From Beijerinckiaceae bacterium (GTDB lineage: Bacteria; Bacteroidota; Bacteroidia; Chitinophagales; Chitinophagaceae): a DNA stretch of 64,000 nt. Location of the stretch: positions 30,442 through 94,441 of the forward strand of contig CAJCIQ010000211.1 of the NCBI GenBank assembly GCA_903970475.1. Reading direction: 5' to 3'. Shown here one piece after another: positions 7,817 through 16,000 of this stretch. How positions within the stretch are numbered: the stretch's first letter is position 1; the number at the start of each line of letters is the position of its first letter. The translations under genes and the position numbers were made by a program. The notes beneath the pieces are model-generated. The model saw only the letters and a program-made list of their open reading frames with translations, made no database searches and was not told the DNA's origin.

Positions 7817-9196
7817 TTATTGAATGGCTAACCGTTTTTTCACCTCACTGGGTACAAAGTCAGCCTTTTTGAATGGATTTGCTTCCGTATTAAATACGTA
7901 GGTATTAATACTTACAGAGGGGTTGCCCCCGAAGAGGAGATAGAAATATTTCATGGTTTCTGCAAAGAAGAAAGTAGGCAACTCGTCATTTTGTTGCATG
8001 GTCCTTACATCCGATATGGAAGAGAAAGCAATCGGCGTTTTACAATACTTCAATATATCGTTGTAAAAGGTTGTACCCATGTCCAGGTATTCCTGTTTGC
8101 CCGTAAGGGTATGCAGGTAATACGCAGATTCTACAATCTCCGGATTCAGGTCATACCCAGGATCTGTGACCTGCTGGGTATGGTAGTTATAGCCCCCTGG
8201 TTCCAGCCCGTAGCGGTTCCATAACCAATACCAGGTATGTTCAAACTTTTCGGCCAGGCGCATATCCCCGTTCATACCTAATAAGGTAGGGAAAAACGCA
8301 TCATATAAGGTCACTTCAGGCAATACTTTGGCACCCGTGTTCATGTCCACATAGCCATACCAAAGAGCGGTATCGCTTTCTTCCGGCACATATTTATTAA
8401 TGGCGGCAATGGAGACGTCCCACATCTTTTTGAGGTCAGGGTCATTAAACAATAACCAGCTCTTGTAGAGGTATTCATAATAAGAGTCGGCGCAGGCCCC
8501 GATGAATGAGCGGGGATCTGTCCACTGCCCGGTTTCAATGTTTAAGGAAAGGCCATCCAGGTTGAGCGCAGACCGGTGATCATAGATATAGGTCGATGCC
8601 TTTTTAGCGGCCTGGTAGTATTTGGGGTCTTTGGTATAATAACTGAGGATACCCATTTCAAATAAATAGGTGCCCCCTTCGGCTATATTCACAACTGCCC
8701 CTTTTCCCTGACCCGTTTTAAGGTTGACCAAATAATAAGGAAGGCCGGTGGGTGAATTAAAGGCGTTGAGTTCCCTGTCTCCAAAGTCTTTGGCTTTGGC
8801 CAGCAATTGGGGATTTTGGGTCCACTGATACATGCTCAACAGGCCACCCAGTATGCGGATATTGACTTCAAAGGTCTTCACGAAAAGATCCTTATCAAAG
8901 CTGACGCTATCCAGTATATAAGCCTCCACTTCCTTAGCTTCCTTATCCAGCCCCATAACCCGCATCGTGCTGTAGGCATCGATGGGGGAAATATGCAGGG
9001 ACGCTTTATACCAGTCTGCGTATCCTTTGGTCACGGGTTTGAGGACGTCATGGCCCCAGGCATAAGTCCGGTAGGCATCCCAGGAACGGATAAATTCAGC
9101 TTTCACGTCGGCGGCTGTAGGGGCCGGTTGTCCAAATCCGCTGGTCAAAGATCCACAGAGGGCTACAACCCCCAAAAGCCTGTATAATTTCATCAT
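7817..9196 (-). CDS. Glycoside hydrolase family 47 (alpha-1,2-mannosidase-like), secreted
   Basis: A 459-residue GH47 enzyme. The family removes alpha-1,2-linked mannose in an (alpha/alpha)7 barrel with a calcium ion. Diagnostic stretches appear in order: YAWGHDVLKP, IDAYSTMRVMGL, RILGGLLSMYQ, NSPTGLPYY, LNPEIVESAYYLHTLTG, FFFAETMKYFYLLF, and the C-terminal FNTEANP, whose Thr supplies the calcium ligand. Residues 1-22 form a signal peptide ending at FGQ, so the enzyme acts in the periplasm or outside. Two consecutive ATGs open the gene. It lies 26 bp after a secreted-protein gene and is probably co-transcribed with it. GH47 is mainly eukaryotic and sporadic in bacteria. Confidence 0.88.
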   Translation of the reverse strand: MMKLYRLLGVVALCGSLTSGFGQPAPTAADVKAEFIRSWDAYRTYAWGHDVLKPVTKGYADWYKASLHISPIDAYSTMRVMGLDKEAKEVEAYILDSVSFDKDLFVKTFEVNIRILGGLLSMYQWTQNPQLLAKAKDFGDRELNAFNSPTGLPYYLVNLKTGQGKGAVVNIAEGGTYLFEMGILSYYTKDPKYYQAAKKASTYIYDHRSALNLDGLSLNIETGQWTDPRSFIGACADSYYEYLYKSWLLFNDPDLKKMWDVSIAAINKYVPEESDTALWYGYVDMNTGAKVLPEVTLYDAFFPTLLGMNGDMRLAEKFEHTWYWLWNRYGLEPGGYNYHTQQVTDPGYDLNPEIVESAYYLHTLTGKQEYLDMGTTFYNDILKYCKTPIAFSSISDVRTMQQNDELPTFFFAETMKYFYLLFGGNPSVSINTYVFNTEANPFKKADFVPSEVKKRLAIQ

Positions 9197-9222
9197 GAAT
9201 GGTTTATTAGTCGAACCCCAAA

Positions 9223-9753
9223 TTAGTCGAATTTGAATGTGGCCATGATCTTTTCAGCCACGGTCCGGTAGTTCAAATAATCCTTGTCATCACACACAAA
9301 ACTGAGGATGTACATATGGTTCCCATTGACCCTATAGAGCTGAATGAATTTAAGGGTGATATGCTTTTGGCCAATTGTATATATGACCCTATAATAAGGT
9401 CCGACCTCATCGGAGCGCTTTTGGGTAGATAGGAGGTTGACATCAGGATAGGTTTTTTGCAAGGTCTCTACGCTGACCTGGGTCCAGTCTTCCAGGGTGA
9501 TCTGGGCGCCCTGCATATCCCTTTTAACCAGGCTGATGGTGGGTCGGTAGGCCTGGGAGTCCCGCGCAGACACGGCAGGAGCCAACAGGAAGAAGCTGGT
9601 TTCCATTTCCCCGGAGGTATTGGTCTTCCAGTCTGTCGGAAAATGGATGGTGCAGCCATCCCTGGTCAGGGTACCCCAGATGTTCTGGGCGCCAGCGCCT
9701 GGAGCAAAGCCCAAAACGCCGGTAAAAGCAATGAAAGCGAAAATCTTGTTCAC
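9223..9753 (-). CDS. Secreted protein of unknown function (PsbP/DcrB-like fold possible)
   Basis: A 176-residue protein with a clear signal peptide (about 1-22, ending GAGAQ). The mature part resembles small exported proteins of the PsbP/DcrB type: an early FPTDW element, alternating beta-strands, a VETLQKTYPDV helix, and a C-terminal LNYRTVAEKIMATFKF helix. That similarity is by pattern only. It precedes the GH47 gene by 26 bp in the same direction, suggesting a shared transcript and a periplasmic or surface role. A perfect TATATTTG -7 element lies 17 bp upstream. Confidence 0.75.
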   Translation of the reverse strand: MNKIFAFIAFTGVLGFAPGAGAQNIWGTLTRDGCTIHFPTDWKTNTSGEMETSFFLLAPAVSARDSQAYRPTISLVKRDMQGAQITLEDWTQVSVETLQKTYPDVNLLSTQKRSDEVGPYYRVIYTIGQKHITLKFIQLYRVNGNHMYILSFVCDDKDYLNYRTVAEKIMATFKFD

Positions 9754-9770
9754 TATAATCCGGTTTGGAG

Positions 9771-9778
9771 CAAATATA
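9771..9778 (-). promoter_or_regulatory. Candidate -7 element (TATATTTG) for the secreted protein/GH47 transcript
   Basis: The minus strand reads TATATTTG, a perfect match to the Bacteroidota TAnnTTTG element, in the 97-bp gap before the gene starting at 9753. The nearest TTG (9805-9803) is about 24 bp upstream, longer than the usual 19-21, so the -33 box is doubtful. Confidence 0.42.
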
Positions 9779-9850
9779 AGGGGAATCGACCGGAGGGCCC
9801 GCCAATCAATGAACCTGGGATGGTAAGGGCCAACTTACCGGGTGGAGGCC

Positions 9851-10543
9851 CTACCCCTCTGTTTCCCCGAGTGGCCCGGTACTCTGCTGGAAGGAAGGCT
9901 TACCCTGCCCCATTCCGTTATATAAGTTAAATCGCTCGACCAGTTCCACGATATTGCGCACGTTGAGTTTCTGGAAAATGCGCACCTTGTAGGTAGAGAC
10001 CGTGGAGATCTGCAAATGCAGGAGGCGGGCAATTTCCGCTATACCATGGCCCTGTATGAGCAACCTGACCACCTCGGTTTCCCGGTTGGATAAGGTCAGT
10101 AAGGGATTACTTACCTCCTGTTTTTTCTGATGAATCTTGTCGAGCAAGTAAGCTTTAACGGAGGGGCCGAAATATTTTTCGTTGTTCAGGACGCTACGGA
10201 TGGCATACTTAATTTCCTGCTCACTGGAATTTTTCATGAGGAAACCATCAGCGCCGGCCTGGAGGTACCGGAAGCCGTACAAATGTTCATCGTATGCCGT
10301 AAAGATCAGGATTTTCAAGCCTGACTGACGAAGACGGAGTACGTCAATCATTTGGAAGCTGTTGCCTCCGGGGATATTAATATCCAATACCACCAGATCA
10401 AAGGTTCTTTCTCCAACAAGGCGTAATGCCTCATCGAAGTTGGCAGCCTGAGCAACCGTTACCTCATCCAGCAGTTCTTTGATCAACGCTATTGTTCCAA
10501 ATCGGACAATCGCATGGTCATCCGCCATTAAAATGTTCACCAT
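9851..10543 (-). CDS. NarL/FixJ-type response regulator
   Basis: A 230-residue DNA-binding response regulator. The receiver domain covers about residues 1-120, with acidic pair Asp8/Asp9, phospho-acceptor Asp54 (VVLDINIP), a Thr in FTAYDE, and the conserved Lys in FLMKNSS. A LuxR-type helix-turn-helix follows (about 148-210) with LSNRETEVVRLL and STVSTYKVRIFQKL. The last 20 residues are low complexity. It lies 19 bp after the histidine-kinase gene on the same strand, making a classic kinase/regulator pair. It may control the secreted-protein/GH47 genes just downstream (inference). Confidence 0.93.
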   Translation of the reverse strand: MVNILMADDHAIVRFGTIALIKELLDEVTVAQAANFDEALRLVGERTFDLVVLDINIPGGNSFQMIDVLRLRQSGLKILIFTAYDEHLYGFRYLQAGADGFLMKNSSEQEIKYAIRSVLNNEKYFGPSVKAYLLDKIHQKKQEVSNPLLTLSNRETEVVRLLIQGHGIAEIARLLHLQISTVSTYKVRIFQKLNVRNIVELVERFNLYNGMGQGKPSFQQSTGPLGETEG

Positions 10544-10562
10544 GGTACGTTAGAATAAGGGT

Positions 10563-11321
10563 TTAACACGTAATCGGGAACTCCAATACCACAGTAGTTC
10601 CGGTATGTTGTCCCCGACTTACCTGTAGTTTTCCCTTGACCTTGACCAGCAAATCCCGCACCAGTAAAAGACCCAAACCCGGAGGTCTGAAATCATCTTC
10701 GGTCAGGATACCAGATGTATTAATAATTTCCTTATTACACCAATCTATATACTCCCTGCTCATCCCCCCACCTGAATCGGCAATCTCCAATTGCAGGTAA
10801 GCGCCGGCTATTTTCGCCTTGATACGCACATAGCCAACCAAGGTAAACTTGACTGCATTATCCAGCACATTATGCAGGATGACCGAAGCGCATTCTGCAT
10901 CGGTGCAGATCATGGTCCCTTTTTCCACCTGATTGTCTATTGTCACCTGTTTTGCCAAAGCAATAGGTCCAAACAAGGCTGTTTTAGCTGTTACCAGTTT
11001 ATAGAGGTCTACCGGCTTCATCCTGCGACCTGCGGACAGTTGCATCCTGTAGTACTGTAGCAATTCCTCCACCATGCCGTGCATCCGTTCTGCGGATCCA
11101 TACATGAGGGTAGCCATATCGTGAACGGATGCGGGGAACTCTCCCTTGGAGAGATCCTGCTGCAAGGCTTTCACTGTCCACATGAAGTACCTCAGCGGCG
11201 TCTTTATGTCGTGCACAATAGCAGAGATCAGCAGTTGCTGCATGTGCACCTCACGCGCCCAATCATCCGGAGGTTGATTGGAGGGAGTCTCCGTCATTAA
11301 TTTAACACCTGAATTTGTCAT
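10563..11321 (-). CDS. Soluble sensor histidine kinase
   Basis: A 252-residue kinase with only the catalytic core: a HisKA dimerisation helix with His37 in VHDIKTPL (about 25-95), then an HATPase_c domain with N-box VILHNVLDNAVKFT, G1 box ADSGGGM and the G2-type PGLGLLLVRDLL. There is no membrane segment, PAS or GAF domain, so it is cytoplasmic and must take its signal from a partner protein. An alternative start at Met9 exists. Its partner regulator lies immediately downstream. The gap upstream is 766 bp. Confidence 0.92.
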   Translation of the reverse strand: MTNSGVKLMTETPSNQPPDDWAREVHMQQLLISAIVHDIKTPLRYFMWTVKALQQDLSKGEFPASVHDMATLMYGSAERMHGMVEELLQYYRMQLSAGRRMKPVDLYKLVTAKTALFGPIALAKQVTIDNQVEKGTMICTDAECASVILHNVLDNAVKFTLVGYVRIKAKIAGAYLQLEIADSGGGMSREYIDWCNKEIINTSGILTEDDFRPPGLGLLLVRDLLVKVKGKLQVSRGQHTGTTVVLEFPITC

Positions 11322-11750
11322 GGGTTAGGGTAGGTGGATAAGGGTATTTCCCCCTTCCTTTTGATTAGGGTTTTAGCAAACGAATCCCCAGAGCCTACCT
11401 GAACTTAAATACCAAACCGGCATGGAATCATTTTTCCAGTCCCGGACATCCTCTTTGGCGTACGGTTACTAAAAAATTGGAGCGAAGGTATACCTCGTAG
11501 AAAAGATAGCAGATAGTAAACATAGCATCGCCTTGTAGTCCGTGGCCTACATAGCCATGCTTCCGGTTATCTGTTCCTACATGAGGGGAAGTAATTTTTG
11601 GTGGGGGCTGAATACCCACTTTTGGTAGAGGAGTAAATTGATTTTCATGAATAAAGGATTTTAGTATCGCTAATATACAGTCTTTATCCCCAAAAAATAA
11701 ATCAATTTATGTGATACCGTAAATTTCACACCCAGTTTAGGTTAATTTAC

Positions 11751-11758
11751 TATATTTG
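11751..11758 (+). promoter_or_regulatory. Candidate -7 element (TATATTTG) upstream of the LytS-like gene
   Basis: A perfect TAnnTTTG match within the AT-rich gap, about 330 bp before the LytS-like start. No TTG -33 box is found at the right spacing. If used, the transcript would carry a leader of over 300 nt. Confidence 0.3.
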
Positions 11759-12042
11759 GTTAGTGAGTCCTACCGGGTCCTATATCCTCCTATTTTAGTG
11801 TTTTGCATGCCATTAACATACATACCACTATGGAGTATTGCCGGTATGATGAATATAAGGTACCTTGGTCCCATAATGTTATGAGAACGCTAGAACAGGT
11901 ATATCTACGGTTACCCATTCAGGAGAGTTCAATTAGCTTTATTTAAAATAACAGAGAAGAAGCCATCTATTTTCCATATCCTTCCGAGAAGACTCCGTAT
12001 TCCAAGATCCTTTCTTTCGTCCAGCCTCGCGGTTGGCGTATG

Positions 12043-12067
12043 AAAACGCGAAAAGCCAATGCGTTTT
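12043..12067. promoter_or_regulatory. Inverted repeat AAAACGC-N11-GCGTTTT before the LytS-like gene
   Basis: Perfect 7-bp arms at 12043-12049 and 12061-12067, ending 20 bp before the ATG at 12088. The position suits an operator or a leader hairpin affecting translation. No T-run follows, so it is not a terminator. Confidence 0.35.
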
Positions 12068-12087
12068 AATGTAGGTAGCAAGTTACT

Positions 12088-13128
12088 ATGATTGATAAAA
12101 GTCGCTTGCTCAAGCTTAACCTCTGTAGTTCCATAAACCTCCTTAAGTGGTCCATGGATTCATCCTTACAGGGAGCAATGTTTGAGCAAACAAATAGAAA
12201 GGGAACGGAGACTGCGGGCAGGAGTAGCACGCGCAAAAGCTGCGCAAATACCGTGCCGATTACGCTTGTCTTATTGTGTTTTTTCAATATACCCTGTTTG
12301 GGGGCCGGATCTCATCATCCAGGCATTGCGACCCCATCCTTTGGTATAGTGATCTTGCTGGGTGCTCAATTTTGGGTCATAGTGAACGCGGTATTGTTAT
12401 TGGTGGCGTTGCTGGCCGTTGCTGCGGTCTTATTCATGAGGAAGGAATTTGACCGGAAGAAAGAAAAGGCGGCCTATAACAACCGGCTGCTGGAATTGGA
12501 GGCAAAAGCGCTGACCTCCCAGATGAACCCACACTTCATCTACAACTCCCTCAGTACGGTCCAACATTTGATTGTACTTAATGAACAACAAAAGGCCTTT
12601 GACTATATATCGGATTTTTCCTTGCTGATGCGCCAAATGCTCAACAACAGCAGGAAATCTTATGTAGCCCTGGAAGATGAGATAGATTTTTTGACCCGGT
12701 ATATGGAGTTGGAGCGGTTTAGGTTCAGTAATTCTTTTGAGTACGAGTTTCAGGTGGAAGATGCCATTAAAGTTCATTCTCATTGTATCGCCCCCATGTT
12801 GATTCAGCCGATTCTGGAAAATGCGATAAAACATGGGATGGGTCCAAAAAAAGAAAAAGGCATCCTAAGGATTTCATTCTCATTTCATAAAGACATTTTA
12901 GAGTGTGTGGTTGATGATAATGGAGCAGGATGGAAGAAAACCAGAAGCGCAGTTAGTTCGTTAAAGCATGAGTCAACTGCGCTCAACATCATCCGGGAAA
13001 GATTGAATGTGATCAAATCATACGATGACAATCCCGGTAAACTGGAAATCATAGACAAATTGTCGGCAGGATATCCGGAAAGTGGAACAGTAGTAAAGAT
13101 TTTTATACCAATTATTAATTCGTTATAA
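12088..13128 (+). CDS. LytS-type sensor histidine kinase (His_kinase family)
   Basis: A 346-residue membrane kinase of the LytS/YehU class. Hydrophobic segments lie at about 55-72 and 92-116, then a short coiled coil leads to the His_kinase domain with phospho-accepting His149 in SQMNPHFIYNSL. The ATP-binding region has the N-box PILENAIKHG and a DDNGAGW G1 motif. The first 50 residues are polar and atypical; Met23 (12154) or Met31 (12178) would give a more usual start. It is followed 99 bp later by its LytTR regulator, so the pair forms one regulatory unit. The input is unknown because the sensor part is tiny. Confidence 0.9.
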   Translation: MIDKSRLLKLNLCSSINLLKWSMDSSLQGAMFEQTNRKGTETAGRSSTRKSCANTVPITLVLLCFFNIPCLGAGSHHPGIATPSFGIVILLGAQFWVIVNAVLLLVALLAVAAVLFMRKEFDRKKEKAAYNNRLLELEAKALTSQMNPHFIYNSLSTVQHLIVLNEQQKAFDYISDFSLLMRQMLNNSRKSYVALEDEIDFLTRYMELERFRFSNSFEYEFQVEDAIKVHSHCIAPMLIQPILENAIKHGMGPKKEKGILRISFSFHKDILECVVDDNGAGWKKTRSAVSSLKHESTALNIIRERLNVIKSYDDNPGKLEIIDKLSAGYPESGTVVKIFIPIINSL

Positions 13129-13227
13129 GTTATAAAGCATCATAGCACCGATACCAACTGCAAAAGAACAGTTGTAAGCCTTGGAAATTACCTAAACCTC
13201 CTTATTTAAACCTTAAATGTCCAGTTT

Positions 13228-13989
13228 ATGAAGAAAATCAGAGCCGCTTTGGTAGATGACGAGCAGGCCAATCTGCACATCCTTAAGAACATCTTATTGA
13301 CGCAGTGTGAGGGTGTGGAAGTTGTATGGCAGGCAGATAATCTGGAAGATGCCAAGAACAACATTAAGGAAAATGAAATCGATGTCCTGTTCATGGACAT
13401 TGAAATGCCCCCCAACAATTCCTTCCAACTGCTGGAAGCCATTGCTCAACCCAATTTCGAGGTCATTTTCGTGACCGCCTACCAGGAATACGCGCTGCGC
13501 GCCCTGAAAATGGCTGCATTGGATTACATTCTCAAACCCATCAAGGGTTCTGACATCATCCAGGTCATTGAGAAAATCCGCTTGAACAAAAAGAACAAAC
13601 TGGGCGAACTGACGGGTATCATTAAACACTATGTCAACGGTATCCCTGAAAACTTTTCCAAGATCGTGGTACACGTTCAGGATGGATATGAGGTGATTGA
13701 CATCAACAACATCATCTACATTGAAGCCCTGGATAGTTATACCAAATTGAGGCTGGTAGGCAATATTTCCTATGTTGCTTCCAGGTCCTTAAAAGAGTAT
13801 GAAGAGATCCTGAGCGAAAAAGGGTTCTACCGGGTGCACAAATCCTACCTGGTTAACCTCCGCCACATGATGAAAATCATCAAAGGCGTAGCCCCTTCCG
13901 TGGTGATGACCAACGGAGCCTGCATCCCCGTATCTACCCGCAAAAAAGATGTATTCTTTACGGAACTGAAAGAAGTCATTTATTTCTAA
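13228..13989 (+). CDS. LytTR-family response regulator
   Basis: A 253-residue regulator with an N-terminal receiver domain (about 1-120; Asp10/Asp11 acidic pair, phospho-acceptor Asp57 in LFMDIEMPP, Thr in FVTAYQE, Lys in ILKPIKG) and a C-terminal LytTR DNA-binding domain (about 150-250) with IIYIEALDSYTKLRL and FYRVHKSYLVNLRHM. LytTR proteins bind direct repeats upstream of target promoters, often for surface polysaccharide or cell-wall genes. It pairs with the LytS-like kinase directly upstream. The glycan genes that follow are possible targets, by position only. Confidence 0.94.
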   Translation: MKKIRAALVDDEQANLHILKNILLTQCEGVEVVWQADNLEDAKNNIKENEIDVLFMDIEMPPNNSFQLLEAIAQPNFEVIFVTAYQEYALRALKMAALDYILKPIKGSDIIQVIEKIRLNKKNKLGELTGIIKHYVNGIPENFSKIVVHVQDGYEVIDINNIIYIEALDSYTKLRLVGNISYVASRSLKEYEEILSEKGFYRVHKSYLVNLRHMMKIIKGVAPSVVMTNGACIPVSTRKKDVFFTELKEVIYF

Positions 13990-14055
13990 TCAAAGGAACT
14001 GCCTATAGCTTTTTTTACACTGAACGCATTTCCACGCTTACCTCAGAAGTTTCAC

Positions 14056-14072
14056 ACCAGACCAGACCAGAC
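14056..14072. repeat. Short tandem repeat (ACCAG, about 3.4 copies)
   Basis: Three exact ACCAG units plus two bases lie in the 89-bp gap between two convergent genes (stops at 13989 and 14079). No hairpin accompanies it. Probably a slippage-derived microrepeat. Confidence 0.6.
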
Positions 14073-14078
14073 GGTCCT

Positions 14079-15803
14079 CTAACGATTGCTTGCTTTTTTT
14101 ACGAAGACCTCGATCCACCCATTGGTGGGTCGCCTGGGAGCCAGAAAGGAATCTATCTGTACATAAGCTGCGCTTCTTAAGCTATCCCTCACCCTGAAGG
14201 GATAAAAGTTGTTTAATACCGGCACGTATTCATAGAGTACCATATCGTACACGCTGTTCCGGATACGGGCACATACCGTGTCTGCCTCCCGGTTAAACAT
14301 GCATACCCCCAAATGATACCACAAGGGCTCCATGGGGCCTTTATCTTCCGTAAAATTTAATTCCCTGACCAAAGGAGTAAGTTCACTCATGTTCAGCACG
14401 TGGGGACGAGGGCCGGCTTCCGAGAACATAGGCATGGCCTTGAGCCGCTCTATCCCCGCTACCGTCGAAGGAGGCAACAACATGTTATGGAAGGAAGGCA
14501 TGCCCGGCACCGAAGTCCAGGTCCCCTCATCCTCCCGGTAGGTCGTATCCAGGTTGCGCATGAAGGTATGGCGGTTGATCACGTTTTCCCCGGTTGCAGA
14601 AACCGTTTCTCCGGTAGGCGCTACGGGAGCCGTAGCCGCCGGATGCAACCACTTCCCGCCTATCCTGTCGAGGTACTTCCAGTAAGATCCCGACCACCAC
14701 AGCAGGATGACGCCCAGCAGCAGGACAACGGAGCGCGCGCCAACGTCAGCCGAACCAGAACGCGCGCCGGCGGTCAAGCCCACGCCAGCTATCCCCGGCA
14801 ACCACTGCGCCAGCGCCGTCAATATATAAGCCACCGCAAATGCGTGGAAAAAAATATTATTATCCGGAGGTGTATAACTTGTCACCTGAAACACAGCCGC
14901 CGCGCCCAGGATCCCTATGGTCAGGATCAAGAACAATCCATGCGTCCGGTCCATCCAGATTGACCTCCATCCCTGCTGATGTACCTGAGCCGAGGTCAAC
15001 AAGATGATGAGCAGCAAATAGAATTTAATCCATTCAGAACCATTTAAAAAAGATTCCAGGATATCCGGCACCGAAAGCCTGGCCGTATGGGGCGCTTGTC
15101 CATGGTTAAACCAATAGCCAAAGGAATAACGGGTAAAGGGGAAAATGAGTAAAAAGGCGATGATCACAAAGGCCCCTGCTATGACAAAGGCCAGGTTCCA
15201 GCGCTTACCCATCCAGGCAGCATATAAGGCCAGAGCTGCCCCTACGCCTATCATCAGCATTCCTCCATCCTGTTTGGTGAAAAACGATAGGAATAACAAA
15301 CATCCTGCCCCCACCGCGCAAGCCAGCCGGGTCCAACCCGTTTTGGCCCCAAAGGCTTCCAGCAAAGCGTAAATCCCCATGATCCCATAGAGGATATCCG
15401 TATTGTTATACCAGGGCCAGAAATTCGGCTGTATATAGGACAAACACCATATCAGCACCGCCCCTAACCGAATGGCCCAGGGCGCCTCCAGCCGCCTTAA
15501 AATCCCCCGGAAGGCCAGGCCGCCCAGGATATTGAGCAATACCTGGGCTTTGATCAGGCTCATCATGGATGGACCGAACACCTTGAAAAACAAAGCCGGT
15601 ATCAGCCAGTACCCAAAACCCATGGGCAATCCAAAGTCCCGGTAAGGGATTTGTCCGGCATAGAGGCGCCAGGCGCCTTCATAAGAAAGGAAAATATTAA
15701 CCCTGTATGGAAAATGCAGTACCAGTGGGATCATGGAGATCCCGATGATCAAAAGGGTATCAGCCTGACGGCATATAAACGAATGAGGGGAGGTAAGACG
15801 CAT
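14079..15803 (-). CDS. GT-C-fold membrane glycosyltransferase-like protein
   Basis: A 574-residue polytopic protein with about ten or more membrane helices in the first 390 residues and a soluble periplasmic C-terminal domain of about 190 residues. The first loop contains YEGAWRLYAGQIPYRDFG, the acidic loop typical of GT-C enzymes (PMT/ArnT/GT39-like) that take sugars from polyprenyl-phosphate donors and act on the periplasmic side. The stretch of about 391-410 is low-complexity Ala/Thr/Val. It is convergent with the LytTR gene and divergent from the next GT4 gene. Direct repeats lie just upstream of its start. Substrate unknown. Confidence 0.75.
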   Translation of the reverse strand: MRLTSPHSFICRQADTLLIIGISMIPLVLHFPYRVNIFLSYEGAWRLYAGQIPYRDFGLPMGFGYWLIPALFFKVFGPSMMSLIKAQVLLNILGGLAFRGILRRLEAPWAIRLGAVLIWCLSYIQPNFWPWYNNTDILYGIMGIYALLEAFGAKTGWTRLACAVGAGCLLFLSFFTKQDGGMLMIGVGAALALYAAWMGKRWNLAFVIAGAFVIIAFLLIFPFTRYSFGYWFNHGQAPHTARLSVPDILESFLNGSEWIKFYLLLIILLTSAQVHQQGWRSIWMDRTHGLFLILTIGILGAAAVFQVTSYTPPDNNIFFHAFAVAYILTALAQWLPGIAGVGLTAGARSGSADVGARSVVLLLGVILLWWSGSYWKYLDRIGGKWLHPAATAPVAPTGETVSATGENVINRHTFMRNLDTTYREDEGTWTSVPGMPSFHNMLLPPSTVAGIERLKAMPMFSEAGPRPHVLNMSELTPLVRELNFTEDKGPMEPLWYHLGVCMFNREADTVCARIRNSVYDMVLYEYVPVLNNFYPFRVRDSLRSAAYVQIDSFLAPRRPTNGWIEVFVKKASNR

Positions 15804-15817
15804 AGGTATGATAAAGT

Positions 15818-15853
15818 TCGTCGTTTAACCCGAAGATCGTCGTTTAACCCGAA
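15818..15853. repeat. Tandem 17-bp direct repeats with 19-bp period
   Basis: TCGTCGTTTAACCCGAA occurs exactly at 15818-15834 and 15837-15853. The pair begins 14 bp upstream of the minus-strand start at 15803 and lies in the short divergent region shared with the GT4 gene. Two exact copies about two helical turns apart resemble a binding site for a dimeric regulator, such as a LytTR or MarR-type protein. Confidence 0.6.
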
Positions 15854-15920
15854 AAATTCAGCGCACGTTAAATAAAACAAGGGGTTCACCCGATTTCCCC
15901 CCAGGGCCCAATCATTGTAC

Positions 15921-15928
15921 TTAATTTG
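15921..15928 (+). promoter_or_regulatory. Candidate -7 element (TTAATTTG) for the GT4/acyltransferase/UbiA operon
   Basis: One mismatch from TAnnTTTG, about 70 bp upstream of the preferred ATG at 16001. No well-spaced TTG box is visible. It supports the downstream ATG rather than the TTG at 15926, which overlaps this element. Confidence 0.3.
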
Positions 15929-16000
15929 CAGTCTAACAGGGATCCTGCATTAGGTCTCTTTTATTTTGTTTACCTGGCAAAACCCAATTTGAGCGTCTTG

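Larger units (their letters stand above)
11322..12087. other. Long AT-rich divergent intergenic region
   Basis: This 766-bp gap separates the soluble histidine kinase (minus) from the LytS-like kinase (plus). It is visibly richer in A+T than its neighbours. I found no convincing coding frame; a 63-residue minus frame at 11428-11619 has no protein-like character. It contains a perfect plus-strand TATATTTG at 11751-11758 and an inverted repeat just before the LytS start. A regulatory RNA or a decayed gene could be present but cannot be shown. Confidence 0.45.

Noticed and set aside
11428..11619. 63-residue minus-strand frame in the AT-rich gap
   Set aside because: No start signal, no domain, no hydrophobic pattern and no coding-like composition.
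15926..16000. TTG start extending the GT4 gene by 25 residues
   Set aside because: The GT-B fold normally begins at the first beta-strand (MGLDIIIVGL), which starts at the ATG at 16001, and a -7-like element overlaps the TTG.
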